The translations under genes were made by a program, and so were the position numbers. 64,000 bases of DNA, taken from Clostridia bacterium (GTDB lineage Bacteria > Bacillota > Peptococcia > DRI-13 > UBA5745). The stretch covers positions 58,534 through 122,533 of the forward strand of contig JAHDPO010000049.1 of NCBI GenBank assembly GCA_018434325.1, in the 5' to 3' direction. Of this stretch, positions 19,362-28,106 are shown piece by piece. How positions within the stretch are numbered: position 1 is the stretch's first letter; the number at the start of each line of letters is the position of its first letter. The notes beneath the pieces are model-generated. The model searched no databases. It was given only the letters and a program-made list of their open reading frames with translations, and was not told where the DNA came from.

Positions 19362-19390
19362 TTGACTATTATGTCTTTCGTAGCTATAAT
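19362..19390 (+). promoter_or_regulatory. Promoter of tRNA-Pro
   Basis: TTGACT (19362-19367) and a perfect TATAAT (19385-19390), 17 bp apart, 30 bp before the mature tRNA. Confidence 0.85.
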
Positions 19391-19420
19391 TATTTAGTGA
19401 CTCCAAGGAGTCAGCAATCA

Positions 19421-19494
19421 CGGGATGTAGCGCAGCTTGGTAGCGCGCCTCGTTCGGGACGAGGAGGCCGCAGGTTCGAATCCTGTCATCCCGA
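19421..19494 (+). tRNA. tRNA-Pro (anticodon CGG)
   Basis: The full cloverleaf folds by eye. The 7-bp acceptor CGGGATG pairs with CATCCCG and is followed by discriminator A. The D arm contains AGCTTGGTAGC. The anticodon stem CCTCG/CGAGG encloses TTCGGGA, giving anticodon CGG for codon CCG. The T arm is GCAGG TTCGAAT CCTGT. The 3' CCA is not encoded (CTA follows). Own promoter upstream and terminator downstream, so a single-gene transcription unit. Confidence 0.96.
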
Positions 19495-19506
19495 CTACCG
19501 GTTAAA

Positions 19507-19537
19507 TGTCGCCATATGGCGGCATTTTTCTTTTTTT
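19507..19537 (+). terminator. Terminator of the tRNA-Pro unit
   Basis: TGTCGCC (19507-19513) pairs with GGCGGCA (19518-19524) around ATAT and is followed by a T-rich tract (19525-19537). It lies 13 bp beyond the tRNA. Confidence 0.85.
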
Positions 19538-19578
19538 CTCACATCTATTCTACACGCAGACAAGGGAGATAGCAAGAA

Positions 19579-19627
19579 AATAATCCATCTTGCCAGTGAT
19601 TAACGGCAGATGGATTATCTTGCTTTT
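19579..19627. terminator. Two-way terminator between tRNA-Pro and the aldolase gene
   Basis: Arms AATAATCCATCT (19579-19590) and AGATGGATTATC (19608-19619) form a 12-bp stem around a 17-base loop. A T-run follows on the plus strand (19623-19628) and a weaker one (TTATTTTCTT) on the minus strand, serving the leftward aldolase transcript. Confidence 0.75.
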
Positions 19628-19656
19628 TTCTCTATCTTTGCAGCTTTGCAGCCTCG

Positions 19657-20307
19657 TTAAACATTGCCCAGAGCAGCCCAGTCCTCTTCAAACCGTTTGA
19701 TGCCGGCATCCGTCAAAGGATCAAGCAGCATGCCCAGCAGTACGGAATAAGGGACGGTGGCAATGTGGCAGCCTCTGACCGCCGCTTCTTCCACCTGGGA
19801 TCGTCTGCGGATGCTGGCGGCGATGATTTCCGTAGTCAGGCCATAGCCTTGCCAGATCTGCCGGCACTCTTCCAATAATGAAAGGTAACTGCGGTTATTA
19901 TCCTCAAGCCGTCCCAGAAAAGGGCTGATGTAGCTGGCGCCGGCCCTGGCCGCCGCCAGGCATTGGGCGGCAGTGAATATCAAAGTGGCATTGGTTCTGA
20001 TGCCCTCGGCCTTCATTTCCTTGATGGCTTTAAGGCCTTCGGCCGTCATGGGCACCTTAATGACAATCCGGCTATCGATGGCCGCCAGTTTTTTGCCGTG
20101 AGCTACCAGCTCCGCCGCTTCCCGGCCCATAGCCTCGCCATTGACGGGGATTCCCTCCGTCACCGACAGGATCTCGCTCAGACGCTTTTCTATATTGACC
20201 CCTTCTTTAGCGATTAGCGTAGGATTAGTGGTTACACCGGCCAGAATGCCCATGCTCCATATTTCCTTGATTTCCCGGACATTGGCCGAATCGATAAATA
20301 GCTTCAT
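19657..20307 (-). CDS. fsa: Transaldolase-like fructose-6-phosphate aldolase
   Basis: 216-residue class I aldolase of the short transaldolase (TalC/FSA) family. The Schiff-base lysine is K84 in VIKVPMTAEG. Other signatures are the N-terminal FIDSANVREI, GVTTNPTLIAKEG and TNATLIFTAAQCLAAARAGASYISPFLGRLED. At this length the protein is the short FSA/TAL type rather than the long TalA/B. Whether it works as a transaldolase in the non-oxidative pentose phosphate pathway or as a fructose-6-phosphate aldolase cannot be told by eye. Single gene with a terminator behind it and a MITE-like element in front of it. Confidence 0.92.
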   Translation of the reverse strand: MKLFIDSANVREIKEIWSMGILAGVTTNPTLIAKEGVNIEKRLSEILSVTEGIPVNGEAMGREAAELVAHGKKLAAIDSRIVIKVPMTAEGLKAIKEMKAEGIRTNATLIFTAAQCLAAARAGASYISPFLGRLEDNNRSYLSLLEECRQIWQGYGLTTEIIAASIRRRSQVEEAAVRGCHIATVPYSVLLGMLLDPLTDAGIKRFEEDWAALGNV

Positions 20308-20343
20308 AAAATACCGCCTTCTCTAAAGTAAATGATTTATTTG

Positions 20344-20551
20344 CTGTTAATACTATTCTGCGATTAAAATATTCCATATTTTAATCTGGCAATTCTTGAT
20401 TGCCACTGCGTCAAAGGCGCAGGCAGAATAGCATATATGCCAATCTGCGTGGGCAAAGCCCACTATAGCTATTTATGTGGGCTTGCCCACTGCCGCACTC
20501 TGTGCGGCAAATTAAAAACTAAAGTTTTTTAATTGCAGATTAGTATTATAG
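20344..20551. mobile_element. MITE-like element: chain of hairpins with terminal inverted repeats
   Basis: A 208-bp non-coding block bounded by imperfect ~26-bp inverted repeats. The left end is CTGTTAATACTATTCTGC (20344-). The right end read from the other strand is CTATAATACTAATCTGC. Internally it is a row of adjacent hairpins: TGGCAAT/ATTGCCA, CTGCG/CGCAG, GCATATATGC, GTGGGC/GCCCAC twice, TGCCGCAC/GTGCGGCA and AATTAAAAACT/GTTTTTTAATT. TTTAT occurs at 20336-20340 and at 20552-20556 and could be a target-site duplication; the right copy contains the fapA stop codon. No open reading frame. A transposition history is inferred, the structure is seen. Confidence 0.65.
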
Positions 20552-20552
20552 T

Positions 20553-22025
20553 TTATCGGAGAGGAACGAAGGTTATGCCTTGTTCTCCCCGCATAAATGA
20601 ACAAAAGTCGTACTTTGTCTCCAGCAGCACCTGCTCCGGCCCAATGATAATCCGCACCCCCGGATAGATGGATTGCTTAATATTAATTGTGCCATAGCCA
20701 ACGGTAGCCATCTCTTCATGGACGATCACAAGCTCCGCTTCCAGCTTCTCTAAATTTTCCGTCAGCTGACAGCAGACAGTGCAGGCCTGCTCCAAGGCGG
20801 TTTTCTTGTCGGCGGTAAGGTTGCCCTTTTTTTCGTACTCTCTCAGCATAGTAATAGCTTGCGTCAACGAGGCCTTTTGATTCTTGCTCGTTTCAATTTG
20901 CTGTTCCAGCTGCTGGTGGCGCTCCACCGTAGCCGGATCATTTCCTACCTCCAAAACAGTGGGCACAGGACTGTTTTTGCCTCCTATAAAAGCGCCATTG
21001 ATGCTGTTGCGGGCAACGGCCCGGCCGCCGGCCAGGGTGCCTTTGTTGCCGACTAAATTAATATTGGCGCCGCTTTGAATATAGGAATGCTGGACGAAGG
21101 TGGATTCGATATCGCCGCCGGCCTGGGCCCTGCCTGATTGTATATATTTTGCCTTAATATAGCCGCCGGCCTGAACGATACCCTGGCTGCCGCCGTTGAG
21201 TCCTTCTTTTAAAACAATGTTGCCGCCGGCCACAACCTGAGCTCCCTCGACACTGCCATTAACCGTTATATTGCCGGTAGCCTGGACGCTAAAACCCGTC
21301 AATATATTGCCGTTAATCATCAAATTGCCTAAGAAATTGATATTGCCGGTGGCATTGCAGACATCGTCATTAAGGATAAACGTATTCTGAACATGCAGCT
21401 TTTGGCCGACCATATCCACCTGGCCGTCGCATTCAGCCAGAAGCTGCAACTGATCCGGAGACAGCTTGGTATTTTTTCCTGCGGGCAGCGCTAAATCTTT
21501 ACCGGGTCTGGCCGCTATCACCGTGCCAAAAATATTGCAGCCCGGTGTTCCGGCAGTGGCCGGCGTCTTTATACATAAAATATCGTTTTCTTTAACATTT
21601 TCAAAAAGGCCCAGATCTTTGTAATCCACTGTGCCGTCGGCATTTTCCCGTGGTTTTAAATCCTTGCCCAGCCTTACTTTATAGCTTAGCTCCGCCGGAG
21701 CGCCGTCTATCGGCGCAAGCCCTCTGGCCACCACCACAGGCCGGTCATAATGGGGATTTTTCTCCAATGCCTCCAGTATATTCTCCAATATGCCATAAAC
21801 CACGCCTTTAGCGGCTAAAGCCGCTTTCAGCTCTTCGGCAGTCAGATCGGAACCGCCGTTTTGGGGAGGTTCTATATGAAGCTCCGCCTCCATGCTATTA
21901 GAAGCCAGGGTTATGACAGGCACCGCATTAACCGGCGCCGGCAGCGACTCCTGGGAGGGCTCCTGGACAGGCTGGGTATTTTGGGATGTGTCGGTATAAA
22001 CCTGTTTTTCGGAATCTGGGTTCAT
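20553..22025 (-). CDS. FapA (DUF342) family protein
   Basis: 490-residue FapA/DUF342 protein. An N-terminal low-complexity Gln/Pro/Ser stretch (1-45) is followed by the FapA N-terminal domain (60-220; ...LGKDLKPRENADGTVDYKDL..., PGCNIFG). A right-handed beta-helix of bactofilin-like turns comes next (220-360; GNINFLGNLMINGNIL, GNITVNGSVEGAQVVAGGNI). A coiled coil (about 375-440) and a short C-terminal beta domain complete it. Family members are found in spore formers and affect polymerisation, cell shape or signalling; the molecular role is unclear. The stop codon lies in the TTTAT that flanks the hairpin element, so the insertion just spared the frame. Ordinary start with GGGAGG upstream. 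Confidence 0.85.
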   Translation of the reverse strand: MNPDSEKQVYTDTSQNTQPVQEPSQESLPAPVNAVPVITLASNSMEAELHIEPPQNGGSDLTAEELKAALAAKGVVYGILENILEALEKNPHYDRPVVVARGLAPIDGAPAELSYKVRLGKDLKPRENADGTVDYKDLGLFENVKENDILCIKTPATAGTPGCNIFGTVIAARPGKDLALPAGKNTKLSPDQLQLLAECDGQVDMVGQKLHVQNTFILNDDVCNATGNINFLGNLMINGNILTGFSVQATGNITVNGSVEGAQVVAGGNIVLKEGLNGGSQGIVQAGGYIKAKYIQSGRAQAGGDIESTFVQHSYIQSGANINLVGNKGTLAGGRAVARNSINGAFIGGKNSPVPTVLEVGNDPATVERHQQLEQQIETSKNQKASLTQAITMLREYEKKGNLTADKKTALEQACTVCCQLTENLEKLEAELVIVHEEMATVGYGTINIKQSIYPGVRIIIGPEQVLLETKYDFCSFMRGEQGITFVPLR

Positions 22026-22184
22026 CTTGATACCTCCCTAGAAATTTATAAATTACGCAAATACTATATTTTTTATTTTAACATACTAAAGAAAAATATT
22101 TAAGAAGGAAATTAGTAATTATCGTAGAATTCTTCGTTAATCAGATAAAAACCTCAACAAAAGGCAGAAAACAAGGAGGCTTAT

Positions 22185-22766
22185 ATGGAATATAGCGTCA
22201 GCGATTTATTAAAAAATTGTCTGGCCTTAGAAGAAAAAGCCGCAGGCGAATACACCAGGGCAAAGCTCCTTTGGGCCAAAGACGTTATTTATGATTATCG
22301 CAGCCGGGTTAAATGCAGCCTGAATACCTGCGGCCATTACGGCAAAAATTTTATGTGTCCGCCTAATCTGGCCGATGTCTCCTTTTATCGCCGGATGAAT
22401 GAAAGCTATCGCCTGGCAATACTTGTTCAGGATCAAGAGCAGTGGAGCAATTCTCATTATGATGAGGCTATGGAAGCCAAGTTCAAAGAAATGTCCGTCA
22501 TCAGCCTTAAAAAGCTGGTCAAACTGGAGAATTCCGCCTTCGGTCTCGGCCTGCCTTATGCTCTGGCCTCCGCCGGCGGCAACTGCAAGCTCTGCGACCC
22601 CTGTAAAGCTCGCTTAGGCGAGCCGGCTTGCGCTCATCCGGATTTAGCCAGGCCCTCCATGGAGGCTATGGGTATAGATATTGCCGGTACTTGCATCCGG
22701 GCCGGCTTGCCTGCTGATTTTTTGCCCGGCCGGCTTTTGGTTACCGGAATGCTTTATCTTTATTGA
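22185..22766 (+). CDS. DUF2284 predicted metal-binding protein
   Basis: 193-residue cysteine-rich protein of the DUF2284 family. The visible motifs are VKCSLNTCGHYGKNFMCPPN (residues 45-64) and a second cluster CKLCDPCKARLGEPACAHP near 145-165, which suggest an Fe-S or other metal centre. No membrane segment. An AAGGAGG site lies 6 bases before the ATG. The reaction is unknown. It is a lone plus-strand gene between fapA and capA, both on the opposite strand. Confidence 0.85.
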   Translation: MEYSVSDLLKNCLALEEKAAGEYTRAKLLWAKDVIYDYRSRVKCSLNTCGHYGKNFMCPPNLADVSFYRRMNESYRLAILVQDQEQWSNSHYDEAMEAKFKEMSVISLKKLVKLENSAFGLGLPYALASAGGNCKLCDPCKARLGEPACAHPDLARPSMEAMGIDIAGTCIRAGLPADFLPGRLLVTGMLYLY

Positions 22767-22801
22767 TTCAGCCGCTACCCCATGGCTGCCTTACGGCTGC
22801 C

Positions 22802-24205
22802 CTATGGGACCGGCTTCTCTGTCAATTCGCTCCACACGGGGGTATCTTCCAAGGTCAGCAGGCTTAAAGCCGGCTGGCTTTTTATTATATAATCCCAGGC
22901 TTTAGGGACATTAGACTTATCCTCGCCGCCAAAGGGCGGCTTTTCCCCCGCCAGCTCAGCCAGAGCCAGCTCCAGCGGCCAAACCTGATGCCGGGAAAAT
23001 CCCTGGCGGTCTCTGCGCTGGGTATAAATCGGTATATACTCGGCATTTTTGAAATAAGGCTCTCCCGTAGCTCCGTCTACGCCCAGGGTCAGCTTTAATA
23101 AAATGCTGCTCAGGCGATCCATGCCCTCTTGGTTGGAAACAAAATTGCCTTGAGAATACATGACGAATTTCATTTGATCCTTGCCGGAAGCTTTATATAC
23201 AAGTGAGGGAAAATCGGCGGCAGCTTGTCCCGAAGATTGTTTTTCCGTTTGGGCATATAATTCTGCCAGATGAATAGCCTCACCCCGCTGCAATACATGG
23301 GGATGATTGCCTAAAATCAGGTCGGCGCCGCCCTTAAGCAGGGTTTGCGCCAGCTCCGTCTGCTCCTTGTTCGGTTTCGTTTGGTACTCAACCCCCCAAT
23401 GCAGCATCACGATTACATATTGGGCGCCTTCCTGACGAGCCTGGCTGATATCGGCCAACAATTGACCGGCATTAATATAATTAATAGCGAAGCCTTTGTC
23501 CTTCGCCAGCGTTAAACCATTGGTACCGTAAGTAGCGGCAATCAGAGCGATTCTGACGCCGGCTGTTTCCAGTTTTAAAATCCTTGATTCCTCCGGACTG
23601 CGAAAAGTGCCGGTATACAAAAGCTCTGCTGCATCCAAATTATCCAGTGTGGTGCAAAGACCCTGGAAGCCGCGGTCTAAGCTGTGATTATTCGCCGTAG
23701 ACACTACGTCAAAACCGGCGTCTTTCAGATTCCGGGCCAATATCTCGGGTGCATTGAACATAGGATAACCGGTAAAGCCCCTGTTGCTTTCTCCCGCCAG
23801 GGGAGTTTCCAGGTTGCCGATAACCAGGTCTCCTTGCCGCAATAAAGGCGCTATCCTCTCAAACATAAAGGAAAAATCATAGCTTTTGCTTTCGGACTGC
23901 CAGCCTGCCTTAATCTGAGGACTGTGCATCATAATATCGCCGGTGGAAATAATCGTGAATTCCCAATCCTCCGGTATAACCGGCGGCCGCAGTCCCTTAC
24001 CGGCTGCGGCCGGGGCAGAGCCATCAACCGGCTCATTGCCCTGGCCGTTTTGATTCCCGAAAACATTGTAGCTATAGACGGGTAAAGCGTCTTGAAAAAC
24101 AAAAAACAGCAATGCCAAAAGACAAAAAGAAGCAACGGCAAGAAATAAGGCTTGCCGTGCTTTTCGTTTTTTGCGGTTGAGCATTCTGCTGCTGTTACTG
24201 TTCAT
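22802..24205 (-). CDS. CapA family protein (poly-gamma-glutamate synthesis type)
   Basis: 467-residue membrane-anchored protein with an N-terminal signal anchor (residues 17-37). An extracytoplasmic PGA_cap (metallophosphoesterase-like) domain follows: STGDIMMHSPQIKAG, GDLVIGNLETPLAG, ANNHSLDRGFQG, MLHWGVEYQ, LGNHPHVLQ and YSQGNFVSNQ. The Asp, Asn and His ligands of a calcineurin-like metal site are all present, so it is likely active as a hydrolase. In Bacillota, CapA homologues support capsule polymer anchoring, but many stand-alone copies have no known substrate. No capsule synthesis genes are nearby. It is 23 bp downstream of the LUD gene. Confidence 0.88.
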   Translation of the reverse strand: MNSNSSRMLNRKKRKARQALFLAVASFCLLALLFFVFQDALPVYSYNVFGNQNGQGNEPVDGSAPAAAGKGLRPPVIPEDWEFTIISTGDIMMHSPQIKAGWQSESKSYDFSFMFERIAPLLRQGDLVIGNLETPLAGESNRGFTGYPMFNAPEILARNLKDAGFDVVSTANNHSLDRGFQGLCTTLDNLDAAELLYTGTFRSPEESRILKLETAGVRIALIAATYGTNGLTLAKDKGFAINYINAGQLLADISQARQEGAQYVIVMLHWGVEYQTKPNKEQTELAQTLLKGGADLILGNHPHVLQRGEAIHLAELYAQTEKQSSGQAAADFPSLVYKASGKDQMKFVMYSQGNFVSNQEGMDRLSSILLKLTLGVDGATGEPYFKNAEYIPIYTQRRDRQGFSRHQVWPLELALAELAGEKPPFGGEDKSNVPKAWDYIIKSQPALSLLTLEDTPVWSELTEKPVP

Positions 24206-24228
24206 TTATGGCCTTTTTCCTCTATGGC

Positions 24229-24867
24229 TTAGTAACCCAACGCCTCGCCAACCAATAAAACGGTAATCTTCATGGCCACGGGACATTTGTGAAATATGGT
24301 CGCAACATTGCAAATACGCTTAGGTGAAGAACAATCCATACAGTGACCGACTTTGACACAGGGATTGTCTGAGCCAAATCTGATATTATTGATGGGGGCG
24401 GCATAGCCGTAAACCCGTTCTTCTGCCTCCTCCAGGTTTGCTACGACTTTGTTGATGCCCGCAACAATAATCACTTCACCGGGACCGAAGATCATCGCCG
24501 CCACCCGGTTGCCTCGGCCATCCACATTATAAAGCCGGCCGTCCCGGGTAATGGCGTTGGAGCTGCTCAGAAAAACGTCGCAAGTCAACTGGCGGCGGCG
24601 CATTTGCTGAGCCTCTTCCGGGTCCTTGGCGGCATTATGATCGTAGAAGATACAATTTCTCTTGGCCAGTTCTTCCTTGATATCCAGATATTTAATGGTA
24701 GCCGAGCCGCCGAAGCCAACGGCAGCCTCAGCCGGAATCATCTCCAGCAACCGCTTTCTTGCACTTTCCGCATCCGGCAGATATTCAGCCTGAAAGCAAT
24801 TTTTCTTCAGCGCCTCCACCGTAGCCTTACCCAAAAGCTCCGTATGCAGCTTGACGTTTTGATCCAT
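24229..24867 (-). CDS. LUD-domain protein (LutC/YkgG-like)
   Basis: 212-residue protein of the LUD (DUF162) family. Signatures: AEAAVGFGGSATIKYLDI near residue 50, DVFLSSSNAITRDGRLYNVDGRGNRVAAMIFGPGEVIIVAG (100-140) and a C-terminal CMDCSSPKRICN. Related proteins belong to lactate-utilisation complexes, but stand-alone copies with the extra Cys-rich tail are common in anaerobes and uncharacterised. Lies between the surface protein gene and capA, same strand. Confidence 0.85.
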   Translation of the reverse strand: MDQNVKLHTELLGKATVEALKKNCFQAEYLPDAESARKRLLEMIPAEAAVGFGGSATIKYLDIKEELAKRNCIFYDHNAAKDPEEAQQMRRRQLTCDVFLSSSNAITRDGRLYNVDGRGNRVAAMIFGPGEVIIVAGINKVVANLEEAEERVYGYAAPINNIRFGSDNPCVKVGHCMDCSSPKRICNVATIFHKCPVAMKITVLLVGEALGY

Positions 24868-24903
24868 ATGCCATCACTCCTCGCTCCTATATTTTGATCA
24901 GGT

Positions 24904-26766
24904 TTAAGAAAACGAAGCTATGCCTTTGTCGGCGTCCCAACCTACGGTAACGCCCAGAATCTGCTCACCCAATACTCTGAAGGGCAGGAAGGTTCTTCCT
25001 TCTTTGATAATCGGCGCCGCAGAAATCTCTACGGATTGCCCGTCAATCAGCATTTCCTTGCTGTCAATAGTCAACAAGACCGTCTTCTCGCCGGACTCGA
25101 TCTTTACCGTTTTGGCCTGGCCATCCCATTCTATGCTGCCTTCAGGAAGCCCCAAAGCCCTGGCTGCATAGCTGACAGGCACCATAGTGAAGCCATCCTT
25201 GATGTAAGGCGCGACATCCATTTCTATTTTTTCACTGCCAACTTTAAGCTGCTTACTGCCAACCGTCAGCTCCACCGTATCCGTACCAGCCGGTTTTGCC
25301 ACTACTTCGGCAATGGCTACAGCCGTTTCGTGGCTCAGGCCGCTGCCGCCGGCGGTAAGAAAAACAGGACCGCTATAGCTTGCATCAGCAGTTATATAAA
25401 AGGTCATCTCTACTTTAGCCTTATGGTCTTGCTTTACGGAAGCATTGCGGATAGTCAGTCCGTTTGCCGCCAATGTCCAGGAACCGCTGTTTGCTGTATT
25501 TAACGCATACGCGTTCTCATCAATCCGCTTAATCAACGTATCCTGGGGCAGATCAAAAGCGAAATTTGTGGTGGTAACTTTTACCGCCCTGGCCGTGATC
25601 CCTGCCGGCAAAGTAAAGCTGGTTCTGCCTTCGGCCCACCATCTGCCGGCCACCGACTCCTCTAAAACCACCTTAACGGTTTTGATATTTTCATTGACGG
25701 CATCGGCGGGATCATAGCCGGCGGTCAGCTTGGGCAGTGCCGCAGCAGCCGCTTTAAGGGAATAATCCACTTTGATCCGGTTAGCCACCTTCACCGTTTC
25801 CCGTTCCATATTGCAGCCCGACAACGTAACGGCAACCGCGCCGTAAGCGGTATTATCCTCTGCCGCCGCCAGCTGGAGATTTTTCAGGATGAAAGCACGG
25901 CCCTCTCCTGAATTTTCATTATTCATCGCAAGATCAAGTTTTACCGCCGCCGGGTTTGGCGTAGCATTTACCCCTTCGACGGCATAATATCTGTCTTTGA
26001 CGGCTAAACCGCTGGTCTTGCGCCCTGCCAGCTGAATTTGATCAATATTGATCCAGCTGTAGCCTTTAGGGGCCAGAAGCGTCAGCGTACCGCCTACCAT
26101 GGCGCCGGGCTCCAGCTCCTGGATAATGAGATCCTCAAGAACTACGGTCTGGGAAAAGTCTTTGCTTTCCCCCGGCTTCACCTGGGTAGTGATCGCGCCG
26201 CCCAAGCCGCTGCTGGCAAATGTATAAGCGCCGCCGGTGGAAAGGCCGCTGGAGGCTGGATCGTAAATCTCAACGGCAGCCGGGCTGCCCGTCACCTCAA
26301 CCAGCATAGGAATATAGAGGGCGTCGTAGCTGGAAACCACCGTATAGGGATCAATGGTGATAACAGCGGTGGTATCCTTACTTCCCGGACTCATCACATA
26401 GCTTAAGCCCTGAGGCCACTGCCTGCCGGTAAGATAGCCTTCTTTAGAATTTTCTGGTGTGAACTCGCCATCTTTATTGACGTCGCCATAGTTTTCCATG
26501 CCCATCCGGCTATAAGCGTCAAAATCCCAATAGGCATTAGTAAGCCGCAGCTCAAAAGAAATGCCTTGCAGCCTGGTGCCGCTTTGAGGCTGAATCACCA
26601 GCACCGGGATTCTTTCCGGCTCCGATAAAATAGCAATAGAATAACCCGCTTTGGCTCCTGCCAGATTAATAATGGAATTGCTGGTTTCGGCAAACAAAAG
26701 ACCTGCCGGCAGGACAGATATCAGAAGCAGGATGGTTAAGAGAAAAGACAGCCTTCTCTTCATCAA
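24904..26766 (-). CDS. Secreted stalk-domain (copper amine oxidase N-like) surface protein
   Basis: 620-residue exported protein. A signal peptide is visible (KRRLSFLLTILLLISVLPAGLLFAE). A cohesin/PKD-like beta-rich region follows (about 50-480), with text such as FELRLTNAYWDFDAYS and VPMLVEVTG-like strands. The last ~110 residues are a copper amine oxidase N-terminal-like (stalk) domain: AGSKQLKVGSEKIEMDVAPYI type start, VPVSYAARALGL, and LPFRVLGEQILGVTVGWD. Such proteins are wall-associated; no enzymatic motif was found. It is the last gene before the pilus genes (31 bp from the prepilin peptidase) and may ride on the Tad transcript. Confidence 0.8.
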   Translation of the reverse strand: MMKRRLSFLLTILLLISVLPAGLLFAETSNSIINLAGAKAGYSIAILSEPERIPVLVIQPQSGTRLQGISFELRLTNAYWDFDAYSRMGMENYGDVNKDGEFTPENSKEGYLTGRQWPQGLSYVMSPGSKDTTAVITIDPYTVVSSYDALYIPMLVEVTGSPAAVEIYDPASSGLSTGGAYTFASSGLGGAITTQVKPGESKDFSQTVVLEDLIIQELEPGAMVGGTLTLLAPKGYSWINIDQIQLAGRKTSGLAVKDRYYAVEGVNATPNPAAVKLDLAMNNENSGEGRAFILKNLQLAAAEDNTAYGAVAVTLSGCNMERETVKVANRIKVDYSLKAAAAALPKLTAGYDPADAVNENIKTVKVVLEESVAGRWWAEGRTSFTLPAGITARAVKVTTTNFAFDLPQDTLIKRIDENAYALNTANSGSWTLAANGLTIRNASVKQDHKAKVEMTFYITADASYSGPVFLTAGGSGLSHETAVAIAEVVAKPAGTDTVELTVGSKQLKVGSEKIEMDVAPYIKDGFTMVPVSYAARALGLPEGSIEWDGQAKTVKIESGEKTVLLTIDSKEMLIDGQSVEISAAPIIKEGRTFLPFRVLGEQILGVTVGWDADKGIASFS

Positions 26767-26797
26767 AAATTACCCCCTTAAATCTCACTTTATCCTA

Positions 26798-27247
26798 CTA
26801 TATCATAAAACCCTGCCAGAGAAAATAGGCCGCCGCCATGAAAGGAGCCAGGGGCAAAGCCCTTGGCTTTTTTTTGCCTAAGAAGAGTAAAACGAAAGAC
26901 GCCCCCAGGAGCACCACACAATACATCCCCAGAAAGTCCAGCCAATAGTGCCAGCCCAGAAAAAAGCCAATGAGAGCCGCCAGCTTCACATCGCCGGCTC
27001 CCAAACAGTGAAAGCGATAGGGAATGAAATGGATAAAAAAGGCCAGCGTCCCTGCCGCCAAACAACCGGGCACTGCGGCAGCTTCCCCTTTAAAGGACAA
27101 GACAACCGCCAGGATCAGGAAACAGCCGAGGCCGCTTAAAATAAGAAGATTAGGGATCCGCCGGCTCACCAAATCCGTGGCGGCGGCGCCCAACAGTAAT
27201 ACGCCTAAAATTATTTTTCCTGCAAACATTACCTCTCCTTGTTGCAC
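26798..27247 (-). CDS. tadV: Prepilin peptidase of the Tad system (A24 family)
   Basis: 149-residue membrane aspartic protease of type A24A (CpaA/TadV). It processes prepilins without the N-methylating domain. Both catalytic aspartates are visible: AATDLVSRRIPN (about residue 22) and GAGDVKLAALIGFFLG (about residue 83). Hydrophobic throughout. Sits at the end of the pilus operon directly after the CpaB-like gene. Confidence 0.9.
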   Translation of the reverse strand: MQQGEVMFAGKIILGVLLLGAAATDLVSRRIPNLLILSGLGCFLILAVVLSFKGEAAAVPGCLAAGTLAFFIHFIPYRFHCLGAGDVKLAALIGFFLGWHYWLDFLGMYCVVLLGASFVLLFLGKKKPRALPLAPFMAAAYFLWQGFMI

Positions 27248-27268
27248 CTTTGCTTCTTACACCTCTCC

Positions 27269-27979
27269 TTATTCGCCGTTAGCTTGACCCGACCGGGGCG
27301 AAAAATAGATTCTGCCTTCTTCGTTATAGCGAATCAAGGCTTTAATCCGCTCCTTGTCTTCTTTATCTACCATCAAGGTTACGACGGCCGGCAAAAGATC
27401 CCTGCTGTAGCCATCTCCTGTCCAGCCTTCGGCAAGAGCCAGCCCGCCGGCATTCTTTTTATCGACCACCAGCAGATTCGCTAATAGAGGATCTTCCTCC
27501 GGCCCGATGATTTGTGATGGCAGGGACTCTTCATAGCCGTTTTGAGCAGGTATGTAGACCACCGCGTCGGCTCGCATCCCCGGCCAAAGCCAATCGCCGC
27601 CGCTGCGGACCAGATCCGTAGCCACAGCAATTAAGCATACATCCTCCCGGTTGCTGAACTCCCAGCGCCAGTCACCGCCGGCGCTGCCGGCAGAAGTCAG
27701 CCGCCGGGGCCGCAGGATATCTCCTGCTCCCAGGCCAACCTCACCGATATACCACGGCCCCCGGGCTATAAGCTCACTGATATCGGCAACATAGTCATTA
27801 TTTAAGCCAAAAACCGGCTTTTCTATCATGATCAGGCTGTCGGCATTTAAAGGCGTCCCCGGCAGCAGATCCTTTTTTGCCACAGCCACCGTTTGTGTAG
27901 CTGCGGCTTGTTTCAGGTAAGCTTGATTTAAAGCGAAAGTAATACCGAATACCGCCACGAAACTCAAACTGATGGCCAA
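27269..27979 (-). CDS. cpaB: CpaB/RcpC-like pilus assembly protein (SAF domain)
   Basis: About 236 residues with an N-terminal membrane anchor (ISLSFVAVFGITFALN) and a SAF domain (TVAVAKKDLLPGTPLNADSLIMIEKP), typical of CpaB/RcpC. It is the periplasmic or extracytoplasmic linker of the Tad machine. The start is uncertain: the first standard start is TTG at 27979 with no good ribosome site, and the frame is open up to a TGA at about 28028, so an upstream non-canonical start is possible. Downstream neighbour is the prepilin peptidase. Confidence 0.8.
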   Translation of the reverse strand: MAISLSFVAVFGITFALNQAYLKQAAATQTVAVAKKDLLPGTPLNADSLIMIEKPVFGLNNDYVADISELIARGPWYIGEVGLGAGDILRPRRLTSAGSAGGDWRWEFSNREDVCLIAVATDLVRSGGDWLWPGMRADAVVYIPAQNGYEESLPSQIIGPEEDPLLANLLVVDKKNAGGLALAEGWTGDGYSRDLLPAVVTLMVDKEDKERIKALIRYNEEGRIYFSPRSGQANGE

Positions 27980-28106
27980 GCCTTTAATGATAAAACCGGA
28001 GAATCCCTGTTTTCCTTTTACCAGTTTCGATCACCCTTCCCTGCGTCTTCCTGCTCAACCTAAGGTTCAATCAGCCTCTCCGCCATCTCACGGTCAATAG
28101 GGCTTC

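Noticed and set aside
19397..19603. Plus-strand frame with the phrase DVAQLGSAPRSGRGGRRFESCHPD
   Set aside because: This is the translated tRNA-Pro gene, a well-known false protein in databases.
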